Positions 24,907 through 37,685 of a stretch of 64,000 nt of DNA are shown in pieces. The stretch lies in assembly GCA_014871385.1 (NCBI GenBank), contig CM026430.1:6120630-6184629 (forward strand), read 5' to 3'. Below the pieces are notes generated by a model that searched no databases, was not told the origin of the DNA, and saw only the letters and a list, made by a program, of their open reading frames with translations. The translations under genes were made by a program, and so were the position numbers. This DNA is from Ceratodon purpureus. Taxonomy: Eukaryota; Streptophyta; Bryopsida; Pseudoditrichales; Ditrichaceae. Position 1 is the first letter of the stretch, and every line of letters begins with the position of its first letter.

Positions 24907-26830
24907 TTACAGATTGTTTGTTTGAGTATTTCGACACTCTAAACTGGTTTTAGAGAGATGTCCTTCAAATTTCTCTGCATGAACTTTAAGTGCAGCCAGG
25001 TCTTGGTGCAAATCTTGCAGCCTTAGTTCTGTCATTACAATCTCTTCCTTGATGTGGCGCGCTCTTCTTTCCAACCACCCAAGCATTTCTTCCCTTTCAG
25101 AACCCCCATAACGGCTTCCCATGCTGAAAGCCTCATAACTGTTGTATGCAACGGGTGCAGGTTTCGCATTTGGAGACCACAAGAGTGTGATGATAATTCC
25201 AACCTGTGCTTCCCACAGCGAGAACTGCCACAGCAGACCATGATCCCAAACATCCAAGTGTATTTGACGAATAACGTAAGAGAAGTTCCAGAAGTATCAT
25301 TAACAGGAATTTGACCATAATCAAGGACTTAATTACCTGCACAGAGACAATAGCGACTGCAACTAACATGAACAGCACGAGCTTCATATGCTTTTTCCCT
25401 GCTCTCCAATCCAAAGCAGATAACTTCTCAACAACATTCTGTACAATAGAGGACGCTTCTGGAGTTGCTTCTGGAGTTCCATCACCCCTTGACTGTGTGA
25501 AGTGTTCTTTGCAGCACTAGTGTGAACGTTGTCAATATTGTTTAGCTCTTGACGTGCTTCTGAGGGTACTTCAACATGGTCTTCACGGTTCACCTCATGC
25601 CCTGCGGCATACAAATACAGTAAGCGGAATGTGACACTCTCCAACTAAATATCTGTGTACAATCTCATGCTGTGGCATTACTAGCATCACATGACCTCCA
25701 TATCAATGCAGAAACCAAGAACCAAGTGAAATCATTTTTTGATGAACAATAGATTAAGCAATACCTGCAATTGATTCTGAAGTCTCGTTCCCATCCTGAT
25801 TCTTGGCAGCCGATGACTTCATATTCTCTAGAACTCCTTGCACCTGCGAAATTACAACAGGACAATATGGGATGGTTAGAATGATGCTATATGAACAAAG
25901 ATTCATCCGTAGCCAGCCAGTATGTCTAAAAAAATAGATTCTGCAACGGTATCAAAACTCAACTGAAAAATAACAAGTGAATTTTTTAAATGTATACCAA
26001 TTGAATCCACCTTTTGTATGCCCCTTTACTTTCATCGTAGGTTCCTTGCTCTATTTTGCCTGCAAACATGCGTCACAATCAAATTAGTCTCGAGTTAAAC
26101 GCAAGCAATAGGTCACAGTAGATCCCACAGATCATAGTGTCACAAGATAAAACTTGGAGATGGATGAGGGGAGCAAAATCGGCATAATACTACAGACAGA
26201 AGTTCGAATTTTTAGAGCATGGTTACCTGCCATAAACTCGGCTTATACACCCAAATCTTGAAAGTTGGCCGCGACTTCTTTCGAAGAAATTAGGCTGTGA
26301 AAACTGGGCGCCTTCTCCAAACCCATACCTTGGATATCTAATTCTTCAAGGTTACGCAGATCAGGTAACTTTGGAAGCTGAAAGCAGCAATTAACAGAAA
26401 GATCCTTCAAAAGTCTGCAAGAGACTCAGAATCAAGACTGCAATTGTCTGCAGCTGTCTGCAACATCTCAGAAGCGTCACGAGCTCAACCCGCTCAAGCC
26501 GACCACCAAAAATATCCCAAAACATGTCCGCACGCATCCAAAACATTCTTCTCATATCCGGCAGTTGTCATCTCCGTAATTGACAAATCCAGGTGCTACA
26601 ACTGTTTGAGACACTCAATCCGCATTACAAAGTCCTCCGCTACCTCGGAACCTGACCGCCAATCTTTCGTTGAGCTACAACTACAAAATCTAAGAAAGAC
26701 AAGGCCCAGGCTTGCAAGGCCTTGCACGACTGGCTGGTTTAAATGGAAAGTCTTGAGAAATCTACCACAGGCTCCAATTCCCGTCCGGAGTACTGAAATT
26801 TAACACGGTAACTTGGGAAAGTGAGGAAAG
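24907..26830 (-). pseudogene. Decayed LRR gene with C-terminal TM and coiled coil
   Basis: Exons can be traced with matching phases at 26377-26227, 26059-25998, 25843-25765, 25601-25337 and 25224-24907. The first encodes LRR sequence (LPKLPDLRNLEELDIQGMG). The last two encode a hydrophobic segment (KLVLFMLVAVAIVSVQ, then FSLWEAQVGIIITLLW) and a charged coiled coil (LERRARHIKEEIVMTELRLQ). Lesions: an in-frame TAA at 26245-26243 and a one-base frameshift at the GGGG run near 25485-25488. Degenerate LRR codons with a further stop (CLKQL-stop-HLDLS) extend to about 26830. The intact neighbour lacks this membrane tail, so this was a different architecture. Loss of function is inferred from the breaks; an assembly error at the homopolymer, or use of the acceptor-like CACAG at about 25494, could explain the frameshift. 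Confidence 0.6.
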
Positions 26831-27351
26831 TTTACTCATACCAAACTTCTCGACTCACAATCGCAGTGTTACCTAGATACCAACGTGTTACTGCCCCAAT
26901 ATCACCCCATTATTACATGAGTATTCAAGGAAGAAATGATTAGTCAATATCCGCCACATTAGTCCTTGGACAGAAGCGTCCGAAGTTTACACTATTCAAC
27001 GACCCTTCCAGAATCCAGAGTTGAATATGATCTAACCTTTGTTGATTAATTCCCGCGGCCTCAGTGGACTCCACAGCCGCCATTTCTCAGACTTCTCAGT
27101 GGCCTTGTGCTTGGAGTTACATGCGTTAAAACCACACTTGTTTCTAACAGTACATAAGGCCCTTGAACCGTTCAAGCTTCATTGAACACACGCTCATATC
27201 GATCAAAGAGCGCAATTGGGACTATTGCGTCAAAAACTCAAGTGGGCTTCGAGACTCCCAGAGACCAGCTCGTGATCAAGATTTTATTACAACCACCTTA
27301 AAGAACTCATTCTAGTCAATTACCGAAGCTAGATCGACTTCTGCTAACAAC
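26831..27351. other. Intergenic DNA between NLR relic and small ORF
   Basis: No gene recognised; GC is higher than in the transposon-rich parts. Confidence 0.5.
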
Positions 27352-27714
27352 ATGGTGCAGGAGCCGATTGTAATTGCGGTTATTGTGATTATAAATTTTG
27401 CAACCATTTATGGATTATTCAGACTCAAAAGGTTGCACATGGCCCGCGCCCATCTCTTGCAGCATAGAGGAGGAGGGGCACTAGGCGGGGGTGTAGAGTT
27501 AGGAGTGGCCGGAGGCGGTAATGGGGGAGGATTTTTTGGAGGGGATGGCAGGGGATATGGAGGCGATGGTGGTGGTGGAGGATTTGGAGGTGGTGGTGGT
27601 GGGGGTGGAGATGACGTTGGAGGTGTGGTGGTGGTGGTGGTGGTGGAGGGGGAGGTTGTTAGGATTCAAAAGTATGGAGAAATGAATTACCGAGATCTAT
27701 TGCTGGTGACCTGA
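27352..27714 (+). CDS. Hypothetical small Gly-rich protein with N-terminal TM
   Basis: A 120-codon frame starting ATG. It encodes a hydrophobic N-terminal helix (residues about 6-24, IVIAVIVIINFATIYGLF), a basic stretch (RLKRLHMARAHLLQH), then a Gly-rich domain of GGG/GGD runs (about 39-90), a run of valines and a short charged tail. I do not recognise a family. The layout resembles small plant Gly-rich membrane or secreted proteins, but GGT/GGA repeats can stay open by chance, so the gene status is uncertain. It lies between the NLR relics and the P450 gene. Confidence 0.35.
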   Translation: MVQEPIVIAVIVIINFATIYGLFRLKRLHMARAHLLQHRGGGALGGGVELGVAGGGNGGGFFGGDGRGYGGDGGGGGFGGGGGGGGDDVGGVVVVVVVEGEVVRIQKYGEMNYRDLLLVT

Positions 27715-28622
27715 ATCGGAGCTGGAGAAGCTGGTGGACTTGTAATATTCAGGTGGAGTTTCGACTCTACCTCAAGAAGCTCTTACACAAGAAACCGAAA
27801 CTACCTCTCAATTAACTTGGCAGCGACATTCATCTGGCATGTATGTTCTCAACTGTTGTAGATGGTGTATCCCACTACTGTACACGCACAGCTCGTGTGA
27901 GTTACAGATGTTGCAGAGGCTACATGTAATTGATTGTGGGAAGCTTGCAACGGTTACCAACGAGGTTTACTCTGGAGATGCAAACAACAATTTTAAGTAG
28001 ATGCCAGCACTGGAAAGCAGAGTCTGTCAGTTGCAGGTCACTTAAACGTGGTGGCTATAAGCATTGCTTCTGCAATATGTGTAGAAGTGCTCGTGTGTGT
28101 GTGGCGATTTTCATTTGTATATTACAATTTGTTGATACCTACAAGGTTTCATCTCCTATTGCTGCTGTACTTTTCAAGAGCACGTTGAGAATGTTTGTCA
28201 GAACAGTCACGTATCTGATTTCTATAAGACTGATGAGAAGTTAAAAGAATCTAAAATTCCAGGCTAATTTGTTGCAAGCTTGGAACAGAGAAAAGTCCAG
28301 TTATTATGTTCTACCGTTCAAGTTTTTAGGTTGATGATAATCTAGTTGTTAATCTCTATACTTCAAGTATTCCCTACCCAGGATTACTATCAGTGAGTCA
28401 ACTGCACTTCTACTTCATATCCACCCAGACTACAACAAAACCTCATACCATAGATAGTATATTTACAGACTCAGCAACCAAAAACCCGAAGCCAACAGTT
28501 TTACGAAACTTGAAAACCGGTCAGTTTAGAAGCCGGATCAATCTTTCTACTCTCAACTCCTATTCATGTCCTGTTCATGAGCAAGTATATATACATCAGG
28601 CCGAATGTGCAGCTGCAACTCT
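27715..28622. other. Intergenic DNA
   Basis: No gene supported; it includes the presumed 3' UTR of the minus-strand P450 gene. Confidence 0.5.
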
Positions 28623-30739
28623 CTACAGAGCTTTCAGAATGATGGGCATGCCATACTTGGGTCTAATCAGTGCCATGAGTGTGGTTGGGTGATGCTGGTA
28701 ATTTGGAGACGGAAGCAGCTGAAACCGTCGCAGCACCCTAGACACGATGATCTTCATTTCCATCATTGCAAAGTTGTTACCAACGCAAAACTTGGGCCCT
28801 AGCCCGAAAGGAGCAAATGCTTGCGGATGTGAGCACGCAGCCGAAACACCGTTTGCAAATCTCTCCGGGTTGAACTCCGCAACATCCTCACCCCAGTACT
28901 CCTTGTCTTGGTGCACTGCAGTTATTGCAAACTCGACTGTCAATCCCTTCGGAATGAACAATTTCTCGAGCTGCAAATCCGTGGTTGCCGACCTCGTCAT
29001 AACTGGCGCAGGTGAGAAGCATCGCAATGTCTCCTTCGCTACCATTTCCACCTTCAAAACAAAAACAAAACACGAACTTAGCACGAGGTTTATATTGTTG
29101 TACCTTAATCTGTGAGACCTGTGATCGTGTTATGGAAAGGATAGCTAAGATGATCTACCACTTTCAGATGAGAAAGCATGCCGACATCGACATGCTCCTC
29201 ATCGCCAACGACCTCCATGACCTCCTGGCGGGCACGGTCTTGCCATGTAGGGTGGAGAGCTAGCATAAGCATCATGTAGAGGATTGCGTTTGCAACGGTG
29301 TCTTGGCCCGCGAAGTAGAATAGCTTGCAGTTGTTGAGCACTGAGGCAAGGTTGAATTCTTCCTTTTCTTCGTTCCATCCCTCGCCTGCAGCCTTGAGCA
29401 TGCGACCTAAGAGGTCATTGCCGTATGAATTTGCTTCTCCATTGCGAACTGCTTCCAGCCGACCATTAATGAGTTCAAGCAGCAGAGCGTCAATTTTGGA
29501 AGCCATTTTGTTCATGTACCTGTGCTTCTTTGTCGGAATATCTCTGCCCAAAGGTTTAAGCATTACGTGTGTTAGAAATCGAGACGTGAATCACAGCGTT
29601 TACATTCACTTGAAGGCAAGTATGGCAGATGCAATCCACTTGAGCTTACCTATACCGCGGAATGAGCCAGAATCCTATAGACCGAATCATTTTGTAGTAC
29701 TCCGAGGCGATCTCTTTCTGGAGCTCGTAGACCGTCACCCCTCTTTCATAGTCACCACTAAACGCTGTCAGGGACAAGATTCGCCCCGAAATCTTGTGAA
29801 CATCTGGCTCCATATCGATTTCTGCTGAACCCCCTCCTTGAGCTACCATTTGCTCCCATTTGTGCATCTCCGTTTGCGTTCCCTCCACCATAGCCTCCAC
29901 CATGCCCTTCAAGGAGATACGAGCACAAATTCGACGCGGTCACTACACCATTGGCTCTCTTCATGATTTTGCAAAGACGACATGTTCCGGAAACGATGAT
30001 TCTAATCTTAGGGTTGTGTAGCGAACCTTGAGTGCGTCGTGGTGGAAGAAGGGACTGATCGTGCGCCTCTCAATGACCCATTTCTCTCCTGTGTGAAGGA
30101 GCACTCCTTTCCCAATTAATCTGGTGAGGAATGGGTCCTCAGGTAGAATCCTCCTCATGGATGCGTGGTTGGTGATAAACACTTCCTTGGCAATCTCAGG
30201 ATCTCGCACCACCAATCGCGAGGACTTTCCCCACCAATACAAAAAGTATTTCTCGCCTGCGCAAACTTAATCAGAAATTGGTCGGAAGTACCATTATTAT
30301 TGTAACATTGTCGCTGGTAGCCTGTAAACAATTTTCGAAATGGCGACGGACTCATACTCTAGCGCATACACATCACATCGCACCTACAAGAGCCAGCCGT
30401 TCATGTGAAATTCATACCTGGAAATTTGGGAAAGAATAGGGCATACTGGGGCGTGACAGTCGGTGACAAGTCGGCGTAACTGTCGAGAGGCACAGCGTCT
30501 GGGAACGAGTCCCGGTACTTCCACATCTCATGCAGCTGCCCGACGAGGAAACGGAACGGCGGTCCCTTGACGCCTTGCTTCGCCATGATGCGACGATATC
30601 TTAGCGGTATCCATAATCCTTTCCACAAAAGCTTATGCACAATTGCACTCAGCGCCACCGTCACCACAAACCCCACCAAGGAGCTCTTGACGTAACTCCA
30701 CTGAGTTGATCCATCGCAGTAATCCTCCATAGGCGTCAT
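28623..30739 (-). CDS. Cytochrome P450, CYP72 clan
   Basis: Heme-thiolate monooxygenase of about 540 aa. Five exons are joined by in-phase GT-AG introns: 30739-30418, 30256-30027, 29906-29650, 29543-29159 and 29051-28623. The ATG at 30739 is the first in frame; upstream codons continue open but without ATG. An N-terminal membrane anchor lies at residues about 20-40 (SLVGFVVTVALSAIVHKLLW), so it should sit in the ER facing the cytosol. Diagnostic motifs: I-helix AGQDT (348-352), ExxR as ETLR (405-408), PERF (460-463) and heme loop FGLGPKFCVG (480-489, ligand Cys487). The segment HDALKGMVEAMVEGTQ and overall layout fit the CYP72 clan, whose members act on hormones, terpenoids and fatty acids. 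The substrate cannot be told from sequence. All catalytic residues are present. Confidence 0.88.
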
Positions 30740-32052
30740 GATCCTGGCCACGGCTAGCTCGTGAGCTGCACAGCCTGCCGGAGCAAAACTTAGAACAACC
30801 CTTGTTGTCAAGCTAAACAGGGAGTAGGTGAGTGAGTGAGTGGGTGATAGAGTCAGTCAGTCTGGACTCTGCAGTATGGTAGAACGACCAAAAATGGGGC
30901 AGTGCCGAAAATGGAGCTCTAGTAATCTTCCCTCAGAGGTACATAATAGCTTCCCCACCCAACAGTACCATGTACTGATGGAAAACATTACAGGGTGCCA
31001 TTTTAGGGCGCCATTTTAGAAACACCTATGAATCCATCTTCAAAAATTCATAACTAATTGTAGAAGAATACAAAAATGATGATTCCACTTGTTCCAACTT
31101 TTTAATTAGTTTCCCCATGCATGAAAATTATTTGCGCTGCTAATTTCGCAGTATATTCACCAGGCTGAAATTTACGCCATTTTTGGTCTTCTACCATAGG
31201 GCTAGAATATCTAGAAAATTCGGTCGTGTATCTGGCGAGTATCATAAGTGGTGTTGGGAGGGTATAATGTTTGTGTTAAATTAAGAGTGCTTCCATGGTG
31301 GGCCTCATTTCATTTCTAGCTGCAGACACCGATAATCGTTGTTAGGCATAATTTGCGTAGGATTTGTATTATATTCTGCGTTTCTTTGTGAACAAAGTAA
31401 GTTGCGCATAGATATCAGATTTTTAACTCCCGTAGAATATCTTTGAGGAAACGATCTAAAGTGAAAGTCACAGAAAGCTACAGAAAGCTACAGAATTTGA
31501 TATTCTTAGACGCCGGATTGAAAGTTTTCCAGATGAAGTCTCAGTCCCACCCTGAGTCGGCCGAACTTTCTAGTAACGACGATTAATTTGTAGTAGTGTG
31601 CCACAGTCTAGTAAACCAGTCACAAAACATGTATGTGTTTTGAAACAATCTTCTGTTATGATTGCCAACTTTGTCAATGTTATCTCCGACTGACCAAGAT
31701 GAGACGGCACCGTACATGGCACCGTACAGCTGGTCGATTGTTTTTTTTTTTTTTTTTTTTTTTTCCTGGAGTACTTTCGTTGTGTTTTAGAAACAATTGA
31801 AACCCGATGTCTGTAGCTAGCCTGTCATAATATAAACGCTACTTAGTTTTGAGGACTCATGGGAAGATTCACGTACTTACGTCAGTTATGGATTGGTGTC
31901 TTATCTCAGCCGTTGTTTGTGAGCTGATTGAGAGAGAATTTTGAAACTGGCTAAGTTAATCTTACAAATCACCGGCGACCCTCTAAGGCATTGAAATGGT
32001 TTTCCTGCATACTGGGGATTCATGGGGGAGTGTTTTGGGACTGAAAGGAATT
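30740..32052. other. P450 upstream region
   Basis: Presumed promoter and 5' UTR of the P450 gene, followed by host DNA up to the left end of the giant element. It contains a 24-nt T homopolymer at 31741-31764. No other gene is seen. Confidence 0.5.
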
Positions 32053-32105
32053 AACCTCATATTCGTTTATTTGGGACTATTCCACAGATTTGGAACTCCG
32101 ATTAA
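32053..32105 (+). repeat. Left terminal inverted repeat
   Basis: 53 bp starting AACCTCATATTCGTTT, pairing with 55819-55870 with no substitutions and one extra C near its inner end. The similarity stops abruptly on both sides. Confidence 0.9.
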
Positions 32106-34678
32106 GTCTTATATGTCCAAGAATTTGTACTAAGAGTTGTGAATTATTCACACGTGTATTATGAGATATGGTGTATTTCGACAAATAATGTATTACCTTC
32201 ATCAAGTTTTATGATGAAGTTTTTTAACCAATTAACTAATTCAAAATTGACTGTTGGGAATACAGTTTACCTTTAAATGATCATGTTTTATGTTCTACTT
32301 CAATGAATAGTTCAGTAGGCACAAAATACAATGAAGCCAAAAAAAAAAATGAAACAATATTCCCATTTACAGGATAAAATGCAAAATGAGGTGATGCCTA
32401 CACTACACCTTACTTCCACTACAGTTTTTATATACAGTTCATATAAATTTAAATTAACAGTAGGTACACAAACTAACAAGGTGTACATAATATGTACCTC
32501 CAAACATATTAATGTATGATTAAACAAAAATGATCATTAATGTTGAGCTACATGAACCATGGAATTGAAAACGTGATTGGAAAGTATTAAGGTACATGCA
32601 TCTACAACGGATAACTTAAGCATTTCAGCATGGTGTAGTTCTGGTTATGAAGAAGGAGGTATAATGGGTTTGAAGAAAAATAAGGTTCGGGTTTAGGGTA
32701 AATTGTTTTCTAAAAAATTAAGCAAAATTGAAATTACTACAAATTTTTAAGTGCAAAAGCGGATCAGACCCAGAAGCAACATATAGCTTCACCCATAAAG
32801 AACAAAACCAAGAGTAGTGAAGGACAAGGCTTCCATTACTTAGTGTTGCTGACTTTTGCAGTCACAGTCGCATTCTATTAGATAATGCATTTTGAATCTA
32901 CTGTTCATCAATGTTCATCAATTATCCGCTACTGGTTTTCCATTGTTCTATAACCAAGAAGCCTACTTATTGGTGATGGGCAGTTATCCGTTATAGATGC
33001 CTGTCCCTTATAATTCTATCACTAAAGCTTTAAAAGCTGGAGTGGTTGGATTCTATGAGAGTTATCCAGTACATGTTGAATTGTTTCCTACAGATTCACA
33101 TTAAGAATCTATATTGAAGAACACATATTGTTTATACTAAAAAATGATACTAGACTTTATCTCAATTAAATAAATGTAAATCCGTTCAATAACCTTACAC
33201 AAAACCAAATCTAAACATGGTCTCAAATCATAGGGAGGTCTTTAAATTATCTTAAGGGTAATTTTATGCGTCAGCAAATTCTTCTATCCTCCTCAATGTT
33301 TATTTTAACACAATCTTGTTATAGCGTGCTTTTATATATTTTCATGTAATGCACATTCTGTGTGCAATTTTGTGTATGGACCTTAAACATATTGAAAGCT
33401 AGAAAACTACATAAAATCTTATATATTTTAAATCGTCAAAAATTTAGATTAAAACATACAATGAATGGTAAGATTTTTTGGTAGAATATAGAAGTTTTAT
33501 ACATTTATGTGTATTTTTTCATGAAATGTACATTTCAATATTCCTTTATGGCTTTTCTTTAATCATAAAAAGTTTTATATCAAGTAAAATAAGTAAGTAA
33601 TGTTTTATTATTTTATTATAATATAAAATGATTAGACATGTAGTTACATTGACAATAAAAAACACTGAACACAATGGATGTTTCACTTCTTTTTACCATG
33701 TTGTTGATTAATAGCTAATAGAATTAAATTGCATTGAAAGTATAGGGGCCAATAATTTCGGATGGGCTGTACAGAAATTAATTATCTATTTCATATGAAT
33801 ATATTAAACAAAGATTAGAATTAATAATGGAAATTTTGTGGTTAATAAAAAATGAAACATAATCTCCACCAATCAGACAGAAATTGTAATTACCAATGAG
33901 GTCTATTTAATAATGAAGAACTAAAACATATCATGAAAGTGATTTTGGATTTAGAAAACTCACATGGGCCTCATTTTATGAGAGTGAAGCTTGAATTTAA
34001 TATTAAAGACGCAACACTGTTTCGGCACCAAGAACACTTAAAGTACTTTAGAGTCATTGGTAGTAAGTCTGGAGCTGAGGACAAATTTTAGATAGTGCAC
34101 ATTTGTAAAATTTGTCAAGTTGAGGATGCTTAGAAGTATCAATAATAAAGGCCAAATTATTTGAATTGTTCATAAATCATTAACTGATTTTAATTTTTCA
34201 GCGACATTGCAATTAAATACATAGACCAATTACATATTGAAGATAACAATGTCAGTTAAATACAATACTACAAGCATTGTGTTGTTATCTACTTAGATAA
34301 ATTACAATTTATTTTTTTGTAAACATTAATTTGATTCAATTCTCCGGATTGTACACCAATTAGATCTTATATTATTGTAGAATAAAAAAATTTACATTAT
34401 CTGTTCTATCCATAACTTTATCCTATAATGTTCAATGCTTATTTGAATTTATCAATGCTTTTCTAAATTTATCTTAGCAGTCAAAGAAGCATCTTATATA
34501 AAATTGCACCACTCTTTTTGTACACAAGAACATTATAAATTGAGAAACAACCAAAAGAGAGAGGTACAAATGGATGTTGCAATGTAAATTTTCCTTGAAT
34601 AACATTGTTGACACACGTGTACAAGAGGAAGTGTAAATCATACAGACACTGCGTCTAAGAAAATGTCTCAGAAAATTG
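32106..34678. other. Left arm of the giant element
   Basis: 2.6 kb of AT-rich DNA with no ORF over about 80 codons and no recognisable subterminal repeat array. Confidence 0.5.
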
Positions 34679-37600
34679 CTACTCACTATCAGAACCACTT
34701 GCAACTTCAGGAGCATTTGGCGCAGCTCTAATGCTGTAAGCTATTTTGGCTAAAGCTAATATAATATGACGTTTTGGAATTTTAACAGCTCCTGTAGGCG
34801 AAGTCTTTGGTTTCCATGCTGTTAAAATGCTATCTGTGCTTGTAAATTGCTCGTCGTACGTGAGGTCTGGTTCCCACTTGAAGTTGCTTGTTGTATCCCA
34901 ATTATGATATGGCATCGACCTTGTACAAGTTTGGATGCAAGGTCTATACCATTTCACCTTGATTTGTTTATAATTCACATGACCAAATGATAAAATTGGG
35001 TTGGATGTGGCTTCTGCAAGCCATATTGGAGCTTCACTATCTACTGCGGGTCGTAGGAGTAAGAAATGTCCTTCATGACAATCACGTCCTACACGAAAAG
35101 GAGTTGGACGAAGGCTCCTTGGTCCAATATAGTGGTCATCCTCTCCAAATTCATCTTGTACTTGTCCATTAGAATTGTATAAAGTTTGAACATCAAATGT
35201 TTGACGAGTTCGGGGCCAGAAGCCCATACATAAGACATCAACTGCTTCCATCTCATCATCAAGAAGAGCATCTTTCACACCTGTCCAATACTGCACAAGG
35301 TGTGCATGTTGACGAGTATATTCTCCAGAAACATCCGCAATTCCAACGTTTATCCAATGTTGGATGAAACCATTAATTCCTCTCACAATTTCAGTATGTC
35401 CTTTCATTGCGCGAGGGAGGACAGCTCTAGGATTTCCATGAGGGAGTTTTGGCTTTCCATCGTCGTTTTCTTTCCACAATTTTATACCTTCCTCTGGTCT
35501 CCATTTTTCATCTGTGCATCGCAACTTATATTGCATTAGAGGCCATCCATTAGCACCTCTATAAAATCGAAATTGTCGACCCCATGAATGTCCAATAAGC
35601 TCATCTTCACTGATGTATTCTTCAATAAAGGATTTAAAATCTGGAACTTCTTCAATTAGAGCAGGAATAACGGGTTCATCTTCAAGATCCATATAGGATT
35701 TCATCAACAAAGGAATGGTTGGATAGTCATTTTCGCGTAATTTCATGCTCCATCGTCCGAAAGACGCATCTATGTCATCATGAGTATGTCCTACTAAGAG
35801 GAAAGAAACCTGAATTTCCTCAAATATGCCTTTTGCAACAAGGAGGGACCAGAAGCACATGACATGACGGCTTTTATTGTCCTTCCAACAGTTATCAAGT
35901 TGTATATGCAAAATAGGCGGTAGTTTAACAAAGTCCTCTAAATTCGGTAATGAAGGCTTCAATGGTACGGAGCTAATGCATTGCTCTGAGCCTACAAGGA
36001 CTGCTTGATACAATTCAGTTGAGCCAGCACCTAAAAAAAGAGAGCTAGGATTTGAAGACTTCGGAGGATTTTCTAAATCGCGAAGAAGTTTGGCGATGGA
36101 TCCAATTGTTTGGTTACTGTCTGCAGGATAGAGGTCAAGAGTGTAGTGCGCATATTTTTTATCGCCGTGTCCATGAGCAAGCATTCCCGTTACGGAAACC
36201 GGAAGCTTCATTAAACCATCAATTGCTTTGCTTTTTGCAGCAAAGCAAGGAGAAGATGTCTTCGAATGATCCATCTTGTCGTGCATAATGCACAATACTT
36301 GTAACGGGCGATAACATGCTAATGCTCTGCTCAAGTAGTAGAATGCGCGGCATGCTTCTTGCTCACGGAGATGAATTTCAAAGAGTTCCATTGTGTGAAT
36401 AAAACTACGAGAACCATAAGCTTGGACGTCTCGAAGTTTAGTAAGTTCATCACATCTTGCACATCGAGCAAAGCCATCTCCACGGCGCTTTATCTGATAC
36501 TCTGAAAAATGTTGTTTGCGATATTTACTACAAGATGACTGAGAAATCAACTTTTGTCCGCACTCTTTTTGTACCTGTGAAGAAACAAGGCATATTTGTG
36601 AAATTGTTTTAACTATGTAAAGCACGACATGGTAAATTGGAGGAAAAAAAGTGATAGAATTACTTCAACGTGAAAAAGAATTGAAGAGGCATGTGATGAT
36701 ACTTTACTTTGTTTACTTCATCTAATATGTGCTTCCACTTTGTTCCGCTAGGAAGAATTTTCTCAACAACCTTCTTCCCCTTTAACAGCCCAGACTTTTT
36801 AGTATGAGATCTATTCGGCATGGAATCTGCCTTTGAAGAGAGGATCATCGACATTGTTTGTATAGCTTGTGCAGCACTAATTGATGTCTTTTTCTTTCCT
36901 TTCCCTCCATGGTATTGAGGACGTCGACCGAGTGCTGCATATTTTTGATATCGATAGAAATCAGTCTTTGACACACCAAAGATCATTCGCCATGCTTGCA
37001 TGCACACTGCTCTTCCTTCAACAATGCATATCTTCGAAGATGTCCCAGGCCTATAATGGAAGTTTCTGTGAACGCCAAGTTTAATACCATCTTTGAACTT
37101 TGTATCTGAGTGGTGCATCTCATATCGAAGCGTTTCTACCAAAGTAGTGTTGAATTGACTCAAGCACTCGCTTTTGCAACATGTACCACTTAATGTTTCA
37201 GTAATTGACATCTCCTCAATAAGTATATCTTTTCGCTTTTTGCGACCACCTTCTCGAACATGACGTGATGAAGAATACTTGCGCCACCCAAGTCGCGCAC
37301 CAATGCGAGCCACATTTATAGACATTTGCTGATTGTACTGACATTCTTGATAGAAAAGACTAACACCTTCAAATAAGGTGTTCCTAATTGGCCAACGACG
37401 AAGTGTACGCGGTTTAAGCGAACTTCCATCTTGTAGGACCTCACAAACGACAACACCTACGTAATCAACTCCAAGCACTGACCGTCCGTCTATAGATTGC
37501 CATTCTTTTGCAAATTCGACGTATGCATTAGCCACAGCCATCCCAACATCATCCACAAGGCAAACTTCTTTCTTACACCACTTGTCTCTACTCAAGCCAT

Positions 37601-37685
37601 TGCAAGGAGGAATTGGATTGTCCTCTTCTGGAAAGAGGATTACATTTTCTATTTCATCGTCGTCTTCTGAAGTGGAAGTTGACTT
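34679..37685 (-). CDS. Transposon-borne DUF7869-like protein, candidate DDE recombinase
   Basis: Two exons are certain, 37685-36708 and 36574-34679 (AAA|GTAAAG and TTCACAG|GTACAA, phase 0), together about 957 aa. The 5' part lies upstream: the exon acceptor TTTGTAG at 37686 requires at least one earlier exon, perhaps at about 39170-39110 (LTKRTPLQLDTLISQ). Visible features are basic and Cys-containing N-terminal segments (SGTCCKSEC, GFARCARCDEL), then three conserved-looking acidic stations: IMHDKMDH (Asp about 425/428), HIQLDNC (Asp about 553) and GHTHDDID (588-595). The LDN...GHTHxDID signature recalls the widespread eukaryotic family annotated as DUF7869. Spacing of a first Asp, a beta-strand D-N and a later D-rich helix fits an RNase-H-like nuclease, but that is inference. 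Together with the divergent ParB/methylase-like gene it is the likely mobility gene of the element. Confidence 0.65.
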
